A stretch of DNA of 24,881 nucleotides from SZUA-426 sp041666155 (GTDB lineage: Bacteria > Spirochaetota > Spirochaetia > Treponematales > Breznakiellaceae). The translations under genes and the position numbers were made by a program. The DNA lies in NCBI GenBank assembly GCA_041666155.1, contig JBAYHM010000024.1, positions 1 through 24,881 on the forward strand, written 5' to 3'. Shown piece by piece: positions 15,382 through 22,913 of the stretch. Under the pieces are notes generated by a model. The model did no database searches. It had not been told where the DNA came from and was given only the letters and a program-made list of their open reading frames with translations. Position 1 is the first letter of the stretch. Each line of letters opens with the position of its first letter.

Positions 15382-16822
15382 TTATTTTTCCGTTTAAACG
15401 CAACGCCGCGATCATTTCAATCATATTCCCGGCGGTGATTCCTTCCGATTCCGGAAGTTGCTCCTCCGCTCGGTAATGGCGAAGTATTTTGAGCGTGTTT
15501 TTTAGGTGTCGTTCGGATTCCGCAAGTTTTTTCTCTCTGCGATAAATATTCGCCAGGGTAAAATGCGCCACCATGAAATCCGGCTCAAGGTATATAGCCT
15601 GTCGCAACGCTGAAATTGCGTCATCCGGTTTTTGTTGTTCTATTTTAATCAGGGCCAGCAAGTACCGGCTTGCGGCATTCTCTTTTTCGGCCGCGATTGA
15701 GCGGCGGCACCAGCGCTCAGCTTCCGAAAGTTTTCCGTTGTTGGCATACGCGCGCGTGAGGAGCCGGAATACAGCGGCCTCGACCGGGGGGCGCGACGCG
15801 AGGCTGCTCAGGATTTCGATCGCGCCGTTGTAGTCCGCGTCGGCGTAGAACGCTTGCGCGAGGGCAAAGGTTATCGCGGGTCGGTTCCGTTCGGTTTTCG
15901 GTTCAGGAGGTTTCGAATCAATTTTTATTTTTTGGTTTGTCGGTTTTGAGGGCGGCCGGGTTTTATATTCTGGTTTCTCAAAAGCTTTCCGATGCAGTAC
16001 GGCGCCGGTGTGGACAAGGGGCGTGAATACGGAAGGGTCAACCAGCGGGACTTCAACCGGACTCACCAGGAGCCATCCGTCCGGAAGTAGCGATCGCCGG
16101 AATTTACGGAGTACATTCTGGGCATAATCGGGCGTAAGATACATAAGCACGTTTCGGCACAAAATAAGGTCGATCGCGTTTGTATAGTTTATCAGGGCGG
16201 GAAAAACGTCATCAATAAGATTGAGCTGGGCGAAGGTCACCATGCTTTTCAGCGCGGGCATGATCTCAAATGTGGTGCCGGTAACTTTATTAAAAAACTT
16301 CTCTTTGATGCGTGGATCGACGCCGCGAAAGGACCATTCCGTATAAATACCGTCTTCCGCTTTCTTGAGAGATACCTGATTGATATCAGTCCCGAGGATG
16401 CTGACTTCCCATCCTTTGAGTTCGGCTGATTCCAAAACCATCATGGCGATCGTATACGGCTCTTCTCCGGTGCTGCATCCGGCGCACCAGATCCGCACAC
16501 GCTGTTCACTGTTGGAATGCGCTTTGATGATTTCGGGAAATGCCTGTTCCGTCAGGGCTTGGAGACTTTTCGCTTCACGGTAAAAATACGTCTCTCCGAC
16601 GGTAAGACAACTCGTGAGAATCTCCAGCTGACGCTTGTCCGTCTTGGATGAAAGCATCCATTTTATGCATGAAGGCGCATCTTCAAAGCCGAGAGACTCC
16701 GCCGCCAAGACAACCTTTTTTTCGAGCTCATCCCATCTCTCCCGCGGAAAGTTCATTCCCAAGCGGAGTCTGACGTAATCGCTGAGATCGGAGATAGCGT
16801 GTCTTGAAACGGAAGCGTTCAT
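15374..16822 (-). CDS. cheR: chemoreceptor methyltransferase CheR with C-terminal TPR domain
   Basis: A 482-residue SAM-dependent enzyme that methylates receptor glutamates. The N-terminal helical domain (about 8-75) precedes LTVGETYFYRE (73-83), the SAM-binding motif IWCAGCSTGEEPYTIAM (111-127), ILGTDIN (142-148) and LCRNVLMYL (221-229), all standard CheR features. After a Pro/Lys-rich linker (about 282-312), residues 316-450 form TPR repeats (for example YYNGAIEIL-like, ADYNGAIEILSSLAS, and EPDFMVAHFTLANIYRREKK). TPR-tailed CheR proteins occur in alternative-function chemosensory systems, where the tail regulates binding to partner Che proteins. The gene overlaps the first cheW by 4 bases and the second by 8. 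Confidence 0.96.
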   Translation of the reverse strand: MNASVSRHAISDLSDYVRLRLGMNFPRERWDELEKKVVLAAESLGFEDAPSCIKWMLSSKTDKRQLEILTSCLTVGETYFYREAKSLQALTEQAFPEIIKAHSNSEQRVRIWCAGCSTGEEPYTIAMMVLESAELKGWEVSILGTDINQVSLKKAEDGIYTEWSFRGVDPRIKEKFFNKVTGTTFEIMPALKSMVTFAQLNLIDDVFPALINYTNAIDLILCRNVLMYLTPDYAQNVLRKFRRSLLPDGWLLVSPVEVPLVDPSVFTPLVHTGAVLHRKAFEKPEYKTRPPSKPTNQKIKIDSKPPEPKTERNRPAITFALAQAFYADADYNGAIEILSSLASRPPVEAAVFRLLTRAYANNGKLSEAERWCRRSIAAEKENAASRYLLALIKIEQQKPDDAISALRQAIYLEPDFMVAHFTLANIYRREKKLAESERHLKNTLKILRHYRAEEQLPESEGITAGNMIEMIAALRLNGKINA

Positions 16823-17280
16823 ACATTCTCCAATGCTTTCTCGTCTTCTTCGCTGAGGAATAATTCCAGGTCGTGGATCATCGTGATTTCGCCATCTATG
16901 CGCGCGGCCCCCGCGACGCAGCCGAGCCCTTCCGAGATGGCGTCGGCTTTGATGAAATCATTTCGCTTCATTGGACGTACGCCTATAACTTCGTCCACAA
17001 CCAACGCGATGCGTCGCCGTGAGGAACGAACAATGACTATCCGATCACTGGCCATAACACGCCGATCCGGAAAATGAAGCCGTCGGCGCATGCTGATGAC
17101 CGGAAGTATCTGGCCTCTCAAATTAATGGCTCCGATAACTATTCGCGGGGCTTCGGATATCGGAGTCACTTCCGCCGCGAGTTCGACCTTCTCCACACCG
17201 GAAAGGGAAAGCGCGTGTTTCATTTGCCCGATGGCGAATACGAAAATCTGATCAATCTCTTCCGCGGCTAATTTTGACAT
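16819..17280 (-). CDS. cheW: CheW-like chemotaxis coupling protein, first copy
   Basis: A 153-residue adaptor made of little more than the CheW domain. IFVFAIGQMKHALSL opens the first beta barrel, VIGAINLRGQILPVI (48-62) carries the NLRG signature, and RIALVVDEVIGV (91-102) forms the second half. Its start lies three bases after the MCP stop, so it is the natural coupler of that receptor. It shares the domain with the second CheW but little sequence outside the core, so the two may hold different positions in the array (receptor-CheW-CheA versus CheW rings). It is followed by cheR with a 4-base overlap. Confidence 0.95.
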   Translation of the reverse strand: MSKLAAEEIDQIFVFAIGQMKHALSLSGVEKVELAAEVTPISEAPRIVIGAINLRGQILPVISMRRRLHFPDRRVMASDRIVIVRSSRRRIALVVDEVIGVRPMKRNDFIKADAISEGLGCVAGAARIDGEITMIHDLELFLSEEDEKALENV

Positions 17281-17283
17281 ACC

Positions 17284-19401
17284 CTACATCCTGACTTGTT
17301 CAACAAGCTGTTTTAGTTTCAGGCCTACGCCATGAAGATTCTGCGTTCCATTCTCAAGTTGTCTCGTTCCCTCAACCCCTTGCTGAATGGCAACCTGGAT
17401 GCTTTCCATCGCCATCGCCACCTGGTCCATACCGACCAGCTGTTGTTCACTCGACGCGGCAATCATCGCGGCCCCTAACGCGGCTTCAGCCACAGTCTCC
17501 GTCAGACTCGCGATGGAATTTCCGGATTCCCCCGCCTGCTTCAATCCTTGTTCTACCGCCTTGGAGCCCTGATCCGTCGCCATGACCGCGCCGTTCGTCG
17601 CCTTTTGGACTTCCGTTAGAATGGTGCGGACCTGCGCGGTGGCTCGTTTGGATTGTTCAGCCAGGTTCCTGATTTCCTGGGCGACGACGACGAACCCTTT
17701 TCCCTGCTCGCCCGCTTTCGCCGCTTCGATAGCGGCGTTCACCGCCAGCAGGTTCGACTGGTCCGCGAGATTGCTGACCGTCGTCGTGATTTCCCCGATC
17801 GCGGAACTCTGCTCGTTCAGCAGCACGATGCTTTCCAGGATAGTGTTCATCTGCTCGCGAATCCGTCCCATCATATTGGTCGTCTCTTCCACGGATTCTC
17901 TTCCCATTTTGGCGATTTCTTCGGTTTTTCGGGCGGTTTCGGCCATCCGTTTCGCTTTTTCGTTAGAGAGGTGCGCGGTCTGTTTTACTTCTTCGATGGT
18001 CGTCGTTGTCTCGCTCACCGCCGCCGCGGTCTCGCTGGAGTTCGCGGCGAACTGGGTGGTGGAAGCGAATATTTCGCTTGCCGCCGCCGCGAGTACGCCG
18101 ACCCCTTCCTGAATATCGCGAGTCTGTCTGCGAAGATTCTCCAACATGCTTTCAAGCGTGATCCCAAGAGTGTCTTCTTCGGAACGTTTTATCGACTGCG
18201 TCGTAAGATCCCCCGACGATATCCGTTGGGCGAATACGGTAATTCCCTGAAGCGCTTTCTGCATTTCAGCGAACGACCGCGCAAGCATGCTTAGTTCATC
18301 ATTTCCCTTTGATTCAATAACCAAGTTCAGATTTCCCTTGGTAATCGCCGCTACGGCGGTCTGCAGCGCGGCTACCGGGCGCGTAATGGAACGGGAGATC
18401 AATAGGGCAATAATCAGGCCGAATAAGAGCAGGACCAGTGACGCGAATAATATATTGTTGCGTAAAATAAAACTCTCCGCGAGCGCTTCGTTCACATCAG
18501 TGCTTGAAATCAAGATCCACGGCATCCCGATGAATCCAAGAGCTTCTTTTGAACGCGCATAGGTGAATAATGTTTTTCGCCCTTTCTCAAGGGAAACAAA
18601 CGAACCGCTCGGGCCTTTCAGGTTTTTAAAAAAATCTTCTTTAGACGCATCCGCCAGGAACTGAAAGGCTTTGGTGGAATTGATGATCTTTCCGTCCAGA
18701 GTAAGTATCCGGACCTGGGAATCCTCATGCTCCTGATTTTCGCTATTCAAATTCCCGAAAATTGGATCGGTCAAAAGCTTTACCAATATTACTCCGTCGA
18801 ATTTATCTTTGCTGTCCATTACCGGTACCGCAATCGGTATAATGACTTTTCCGATAGTTTTGTCAAACTCTGCCGCTCCGATACTGGATCCCGACTCCTT
18901 CGCGTTACGCCATAACTTGGTACCGTCGTATCGATACTGCGGCGCGGTTCCGGTTGCCGCTATCGTCGCGCCGTAGCGGTTCGTAATGATGATGTCCGAG
19001 ACGAGTAGCGCCATGCCTTTTTTCTCGTAATGGGTGAAGTTCAAATACTTCATATTTTGAGAAAGATCATTCTCAATAATTTTCAAAACTCCGACTTTCC
19101 ATTCCGCTTCCATGCGGTCCATATACGCTTGAGGAGAACTCATCGCGTCGAATTGTCTATTGGAGCGATCTAAAGACTCTTTAACAAGCAGATACTGCGT
19201 ATGCTGTTCAAATCTATCAATCCTGGTATAAACCCTGGTATTGATGCCCGTAAGCATGGTGTTGGTTTCAAACTCTGATTTTTGCGCAATTGAATGTTCA
19301 AGTGATCTCTGACCCGTTAAGGACGAATAAAATCCGACCGCGACGATCATAAGCAGAATGACAAGAAAGCCGCCGATAAGCCTGACGCTTATTTTTTTCA
19401 T
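17284..19401 (-). CDS. methyl-accepting chemotaxis protein with dCache-like sensor
   Basis: The 705-residue membrane receptor of the operon. A short cytosolic start is followed by TM1 (about 8-27), a large extracytoplasmic region (28-312) and TM2 (about 316-336). The sensor has the two-lobe Cache look: IITNRYGATIAATG followed by YRYDGTKLW, FDGVILVKLL closing lobe one, and a second lobe starting at VRILTLDGKII. That suggests a small molecule bound outside the membrane. Cytosol: HAMP (337-388), then a second HAMP-like unit (about 389-425, ISSGDLT...EDTLGITLESMLENL). The signalling hairpin peaks at AAIEAAKAGEQGKGF (556-570) and EIRNLAEQSKRAT (576-588). The tail ends in EQVRM with no CheR-tethering pentapeptide. 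A GGAGG site precedes the ATG. Confidence 0.95.
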   Translation of the reverse strand: MKKISVRLIGGFLVILLMIVAVGFYSSLTGQRSLEHSIAQKSEFETNTMLTGINTRVYTRIDRFEQHTQYLLVKESLDRSNRQFDAMSSPQAYMDRMEAEWKVGVLKIIENDLSQNMKYLNFTHYEKKGMALLVSDIIITNRYGATIAATGTAPQYRYDGTKLWRNAKESGSSIGAAEFDKTIGKVIIPIAVPVMDSKDKFDGVILVKLLTDPIFGNLNSENQEHEDSQVRILTLDGKIINSTKAFQFLADASKEDFFKNLKGPSGSFVSLEKGRKTLFTYARSKEALGFIGMPWILISSTDVNEALAESFILRNNILFASLVLLLFGLIIALLISRSITRPVAALQTAVAAITKGNLNLVIESKGNDELSMLARSFAEMQKALQGITVFAQRISSGDLTTQSIKRSEEDTLGITLESMLENLRRQTRDIQEGVGVLAAAASEIFASTTQFAANSSETAAAVSETTTTIEEVKQTAHLSNEKAKRMAETARKTEEIAKMGRESVEETTNMMGRIREQMNTILESIVLLNEQSSAIGEITTTVSNLADQSNLLAVNAAIEAAKAGEQGKGFVVVAQEIRNLAEQSKRATAQVRTILTEVQKATNGAVMATDQGSKAVEQGLKQAGESGNSIASLTETVAEAALGAAMIAASSEQQLVGMDQVAMAMESIQVAIQQGVEGTRQLENGTQNLHGVGLKLKQLVEQVRM

Positions 19402-19462
19402 TTTTTGGAAACCTCCGCGCTACCGTCGCGCGAGTACGCCATTCATGATTAGCCGGCTTTTT

Positions 19463-19831
19463 TCAGCAGGCCAACTCCAATTGGAGCTCCGTAATAGCTT
19501 CTACCATCCGGGCCTGTTCACGGTCCTTATCGAAAAAATATTCCGCGCCCGCGCTGTGGCAGGCCGCGCGATATTGGATCGAGGAAGATCCTGAGAGAGC
19601 GATTACGACAGGGGGGTGTGAGACGGATTTGATGGTACGGACAAGATCCAGCGCGCCGTCCTGCATGCCGATATCGATGACGACGATGTCGGGCCGCATT
19701 TCCTGTATTCGTTGAATAATGCCTCCCGCGCGCGGCGCGCAGGAATCGACTTCTAGTCCGTCAATTTCGCCCAATACATCCGCAAGGCGAAGCCGCACTG
19801 CGTCGGCATCATCTATGATGAGTAACTTCAT
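19463..19831 (-). CDS. atypical single-domain response regulator, first gene of the che operon
   Basis: A 122-residue stand-alone receiver. The acidic pair D7/D8, phosphoacceptor D53 in VVIDIGMQDG, serine S80 at the switch position and K102 in FFDKDRE are all present, so phosphorylation looks possible. The usual proline after the acceptor Met is missing (GMQDG), and the lysine is followed by D and not P. There is no output domain. It lies 61 bases upstream of the MCP and heads the gene series. There is no clear ribosome site before the ATG, only CTTTAAACT, so it may be translated leaderless or weakly. It could serve as a phosphate sink or as the CheY of the system. Confidence 0.88.
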   Translation of the reverse strand: MKLLIIDDADAVRLRLADVLGEIDGLEVDSCAPRAGGIIQRIQEMRPDIVVIDIGMQDGALDLVRTIKSVSHPPVVIALSGSSSIQYRAACHSAGAEYFFDKDREQARMVEAITELQLELAC

Positions 19832-19864
19832 AGTTTAAAGGTATGTTCACCGGCGGTTTCAAAC

Positions 19865-19883
19865 AATCAGAGGCGCGCTGATT
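19865..19883. promoter_or_regulatory. short dyad upstream of the che operon
   Basis: AATCAG and CTGATT form a 6-bp inverted repeat around a 7-base centre, 34 bases before the first operon gene. It could be an operator or chance. The 104-base gap (19832-19935) must hold the operon promoter if the operon has its own, but I see no convincing -10/-35 pair; the best is TTGAAA with a 17-base spacer to TTTAAA, almost touching the start codon. Confidence 0.25.
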
Positions 19884-19935
19884 TTCCCGTAGGGCTTGGG
19901 GCAAAAGAACGTCAGCGGGAGTCCTACATTTAAAG

Positions 19936-19968
19936 GGCTCTTCAAAACCTGAAGGGTTTTGAAGAGCC
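19936..19968 (-). terminator. hairpin terminator of the kinase-LuxR operon
   Basis: A perfect 14-bp stem (GGCTCTTCAAAACC with its complement) around a 5-base loop lies 6 bases beyond the stop codon of the LuxR regulator. Read on the minus strand it is followed by CTTTAAAT, a short and imperfect U-tract, so termination may be partial. It separates the two-gene kinase-regulator unit from the downstream che operon on the same strand. Confidence 0.75.
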
Positions 19969-19974
19969 GCTAGG

Positions 19975-20607
19975 CTATTGTTCGAGTGTATTCTGGAGCG
20001 TGTATTTGATAAGCTGCGCGTTTGTTTCCATGCTCATTTTCTCAAGGAGTCGCGCGCGATAGGTGCTGACGGTTTTAATGCTTAATGATAATTCCGCGGC
20101 GATATCGGATACCGATTTTCCGGATCCGATCATGACCAGCACCTGCAGCTCGCGATCGGATAGGCTTTCATGCGGAAGAAGGTCGCCATCATCCTCAATG
20201 AAATTGGCAAGTCGTTCGGCGATTGACGGCGTAATGAATCTTTTTCCATTAGCCACTATTTCAATCGCCTTGACGAGTTCATCCGTCGCGTTTGCCTTGG
20301 TGATGTACGCGGACGCGCCGTCGCGCAAACTGCGAATCGCGTACTGTTCTTCCGAGTACATACTCAGCATGATGACTTTGAGGGACGGCTTTTGAGCCTT
20401 GAGCGTTTTCAAGATATCAAGCCCGCCGCGTCCGGGCATCGCGATGTCGAGAATGGCGACGTCGAAGTCGCGTGTGCTCACCAGGTCAAGGGCTTCCTGA
20501 CCGCTTGAGGCTTCGCCGGCGACAAGCATCCCGGGATGTTCGGCTAGGATTTGTATCAAGCCTTTGCGGACAATGCCGTGGTCGTCGACGATGAGGATGC
20601 GGATCAA
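19975..20607 (-). CDS. NarL/FixJ-family LuxR-type response regulator
   Basis: A 210-residue transcription factor. Receiver 1-120: D8/D9, phosphoacceptor D54 in VAILDIAMPGRGG, S82, K104 in ITKA. The C-terminal LuxR helix-turn-helix (about 147-207) has LSDRELQVLVMIGSGKSVSDIA followed by the recognition helix LSIKTVSTYRARLLEKM. It is the only DNA-binding protein in the window. The start is TTG at 20607, with AAGGAG 7 bases upstream, overlapping the kinase stop (TTGA). The cognate partner is almost certainly the HisKA_3 kinase encoded immediately upstream. Target genes are unknown; the neighbouring che operon and the divergent receiver gene are candidates by position only. Confidence 0.96.
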   Translation of the reverse strand: MIRILIVDDHGIVRKGLIQILAEHPGMLVAGEASSGQEALDLVSTRDFDVAILDIAMPGRGGLDILKTLKAQKPSLKVIMLSMYSEEQYAIRSLRDGASAYITKANATDELVKAIEIVANGKRFITPSIAERLANFIEDDGDLLPHESLSDRELQVLVMIGSGKSVSDIAAELSLSIKTVSTYRARLLEKMSMETNAQLIKYTLQNTLEQ

Positions 20608-22394
20608 ATTCGTGCTCCTTCCAAGGGAAGCGGTATCGTCGCCATAAGCGCCGTGCCTTTTCCCGGTCTCCCCAAGATGGAAATTTCTCCCCGTAAGCCT
20701 TGAACACGCTCACGGATGCCGATAAGACCAAAGGCCGAGGGCGATGTGGCTTGTTCTTCCGTAATTCCTAAGCCGTCGTCCTGGACTCGTATCGTCAATA
20801 TCCGATTCTCTTCCCAAAGTTCTACGGAAACCTGCGACGCGTGGGCATGATGGGCGACGTTGATAAGCGTCTCCTGGACAATCCTGAACAGGTCCGTGGC
20901 GTGTTTGCCGACGATCATCGCCTCGGGAGCGGTGATATCAACCCTGCACGGAATGCCGTTTCGTCGGGAGAAGTCTCCCCCAAGCCATTCGATCGCAGCC
21001 GCCAGTCCCAGGTCGTCAAGTATACCGGGCCGAAGCTCGGAGGAGATACGGTGTACCATTTGAATCGTCTGGTCGGCAAGGGCAACGACTCCGTGAATTT
21101 TTTCCATAATTTGCGTCATGCGCGGATCGGACCTTTTTTCTATCCATTGGAGATCCATCTTCAACGCGGTTAGTATCTGCCCGAGTTCGTCGTGAATTTC
21201 CCGCGCGACCGTTTTTCGTTCTTCTTCTCTCGCGTGCAATAAGTGGACGGCGAGGTTCCGCAGTCTCCCTTGAGAATTTTCAAGTTTCTTTTCCGAATTC
21301 TTTTGCGCGGTAAGATCGAAGTAAAAGGCCAGCATGGCTGGGCCGTCCGAAAGGATGAGCAAGGTCACGGCGACGCGGCAAAAAAAGGGTAAGCCGTTCT
21401 GAGGGGCCGCGGTTATTTCAAACTCGGCGACGGTATGCTCGTGATGGGTTTTCTTCAAAAGCCGTTCCGAAACCTCTTTACGGCTTTCCGGCGCTATTTG
21501 GTCCATGATGGATTGGCCGACGACGTCCTCAAGGTTTGGAATGCCGAACATCTGAAGATAGGCCGTATTCACGTACAAGGTTTTACCGGCGCGCGAAACG
21601 CCGATCGCGACGGGCGCGTCTTCAATGAACGTCCGAAACCGTTCCTCGCTTTCGCGATGCGCCAACTCCGCTTCATGGCGCTGTGTCGCCTTCATATAAG
21701 TGATGAGTAAGGCCGAAGCTCCATGGTAATCGGTACGGACGGTAGTCGTCTCAACCCAACGGGCGCGGTTGCCTTTATCGATAAATCGGAATTTCTGGTC
21801 GGGTTCGGGCGTTTTTCCCGCAAGACTCGCGGTCAGGATAGAGCGCATGTAGGGTTTATCGTCGGGATGAACGATCCCGACTATGTCTTCCAGCTTCATT
21901 GAGCGGAGTTCATCGCAGGAATAACCGGAAAGAGACGCGAGCGCGTTGTTGCAGAAAACGATCCTTCCCCGTTGAAGAATGGCGAATCCCTGAACGGAAG
22001 TTTCGACAAGCAAGCGGTACGTATCGTCGGCGCGCTTTTTTTCGCTAATGTCTTTCACGGTCGTGATAAAGCCTGACGTTTTCCCGGTATCATCCGGCAA
22101 GGCGTTGAAATGGATTTCGGCCGCCGTTTTCGTACCGTCTTTTCGGGCCAATTTGGATTCAAAAGGTTCGTTATAATTCAGCGTTTCGCGCAGATATTGG
22201 TTTTTTGCCGTCTCGATGGAAGATACGTCGATAAAATCAAAAAGTGATTTTCCGACAACATCTTCACTGGAATAGCCAAGCAATGTACAAAGATAAGGAT
22301 TGACGAAAGTGACGACACCCTCGGTATCGGTCGTCCAAATCCCTTCCCGGACGGAATCAAGAAGCAAGCGAAATCTTTGCTCACTTTCTTTCAA
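20604..22394 (-). CDS. PAS3 sensor histidine kinase, HisKA_3 (NarL-partner) type
   Basis: A 596-residue soluble kinase. Three PAS domains lie at about 3-120, 122-240 and 246-365; the first two show the GIWTTDTEGVVTFVN and GFAILQRGRIVFCNN openings, and the second has the VHPDDKPYM motif typical of PAS fold 3. A helix (365-392) leads to the HisKA_3 phosphorylation helix with H401 in REIHDELGQILTALKMDL, the class that pairs with LuxR-type regulators. The ATPase has N-box FRIVQETLINVAHHAHA (503-519), DDGLGI (539-544) and FGLIGIRERV (555-564). The start is TTG at 22394 with GGAGG 7 bases upstream, under a good promoter about 19 bases before that site. With no membrane helix it senses an internal cue, possibly redox or a small ligand. 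Confidence 0.95.
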   Translation of the reverse strand: MKESEQRFRLLLDSVREGIWTTDTEGVVTFVNPYLCTLLGYSSEDVVGKSLFDFIDVSSIETAKNQYLRETLNYNEPFESKLARKDGTKTAAEIHFNALPDDTGKTSGFITTVKDISEKKRADDTYRLLVETSVQGFAILQRGRIVFCNNALASLSGYSCDELRSMKLEDIVGIVHPDDKPYMRSILTASLAGKTPEPDQKFRFIDKGNRARWVETTTVRTDYHGASALLITYMKATQRHEAELAHRESEERFRTFIEDAPVAIGVSRAGKTLYVNTAYLQMFGIPNLEDVVGQSIMDQIAPESRKEVSERLLKKTHHEHTVAEFEITAAPQNGLPFFCRVAVTLLILSDGPAMLAFYFDLTAQKNSEKKLENSQGRLRNLAVHLLHAREEERKTVAREIHDELGQILTALKMDLQWIEKRSDPRMTQIMEKIHGVVALADQTIQMVHRISSELRPGILDDLGLAAAIEWLGGDFSRRNGIPCRVDITAPEAMIVGKHATDLFRIVQETLINVAHHAHASQVSVELWEENRILTIRVQDDGLGITEEQATSPSAFGLIGIRERVQGLRGEISILGRPGKGTALMATIPLPLEGARI

Positions 22395-22401
22395 GTTGAA
22401 G

Positions 22402-22406
22402 CCTCC
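22402..22406 (-). promoter_or_regulatory. ribosome binding site fixing a TTG start
   Basis: GGAGG lies 7 bases before the TTG at 22394. No in-frame ATG exists between the promoter and the first PAS domain, so TTG is the supported start of the PAS3 kinase. Confidence 0.8.
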
Positions 22407-22419
22407 AGGATAACGGGAA

Positions 22420-22448
22420 ATTATCGGTCCGCGTCAAAAAGAAGTCAA
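22420..22448 (-). promoter_or_regulatory. sigma-70-type promoter for the kinase-LuxR operon
   Basis: On the minus strand TTGACT (-35, 22448-22443) and GATAAT (-10, 22425-22420) are separated by 17 bases, each one base off consensus. Transcription would begin near 22413, leaving a short leader that contains the GGAGG site. Confidence 0.75.
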
Positions 22449-22487
22449 GGCTATGCTTTCCAATCGATTTCACTTACTATATTCTCC

Positions 22488-22516
22488 TTGACTATAACCC
22501 GGTAAATGGGTTGAAT
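22488..22516 (+). promoter_or_regulatory. possible promoter for the divergent receiver gene
   Basis: TTGACT and TTGAAT are separated by 17 bases, with the start codon about 37 bases downstream. The -10 element matches consensus at four of six positions. A TATAAC box at 22493 with a poor upstream -35 is an alternative. Confidence 0.4.
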
Positions 22517-22553
22517 GACGCGATGGAACGCCGAATAAGAAAGAGGGGACTGA

Positions 22554-22913
22554 TTGGGTAAGAGGATTCTGGTAATTGATGATGAAGAGATGATCTTAAC
22601 CACGATCAAGTTGACCTTGGAAGATCTGGGTCACACCGTTTTTACCACTTCGGATACGGATAAAGGCATTGAGGCCGCTCTTACGGGCGACTACGATCTT
22701 GTTATCACGGACATTCGAATGCCTGAACGGACCGGCGCCGAGATAGTGGAAGCCGTGCTTGAAAAGAAACCCGGTGTTCGGATCCTCGTGATGACCGCCT
22801 ATCCCGGTGACCCGCTCGCCGAAAAGGCGATGAATGCGGGTGCCGTAGGCCTCCTGAAAAAACCTTTTGAAGCGCATAAAGTCCTGGACTTTATTAAAAA
22901 CCCTGCCGATTAA
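22554..22913 (+). CDS. single-domain response regulator (CheY-like)
   Basis: A 119-residue stand-alone receiver. D9/D10 and the DDEE cluster, phosphoacceptor D53 in LVITDIRMPERTG, T81 in VMTAYPGD and K103 in LLKKPFE are all present. The ITDIRMP and LKKPF motifs resemble receivers of NtrC-like or PAS-kinase systems more than chemotaxis CheY. The start is TTG at 22554 with GAGGGG 5 bases upstream. It is transcribed away from the PAS3 kinase across a 159-base divergent region, so co-regulation is likely. With no output domain, it may be a relay intermediate or sink for that kinase. Its stop codon shares the TTAA palindrome with the stop of the converging DUF3494 gene. Confidence 0.93.
   Translation: MGKRILVIDDEEMILTTIKLTLEDLGHTVFTTSDTDKGIEAALTGDYDLVITDIRMPERTGAEIVEAVLEKKPGVRILVMTAYPGDPLAEKAMNAGAVGLLKKPFEAHKVLDFIKNPAD

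Noticed and set aside
17653..18294. A 213-codon plus-strand frame opposite the chemoreceptor
   Set aside because: It is a His/Arg/Phe-rich shadow of the MCP signalling domain with no domain signature.
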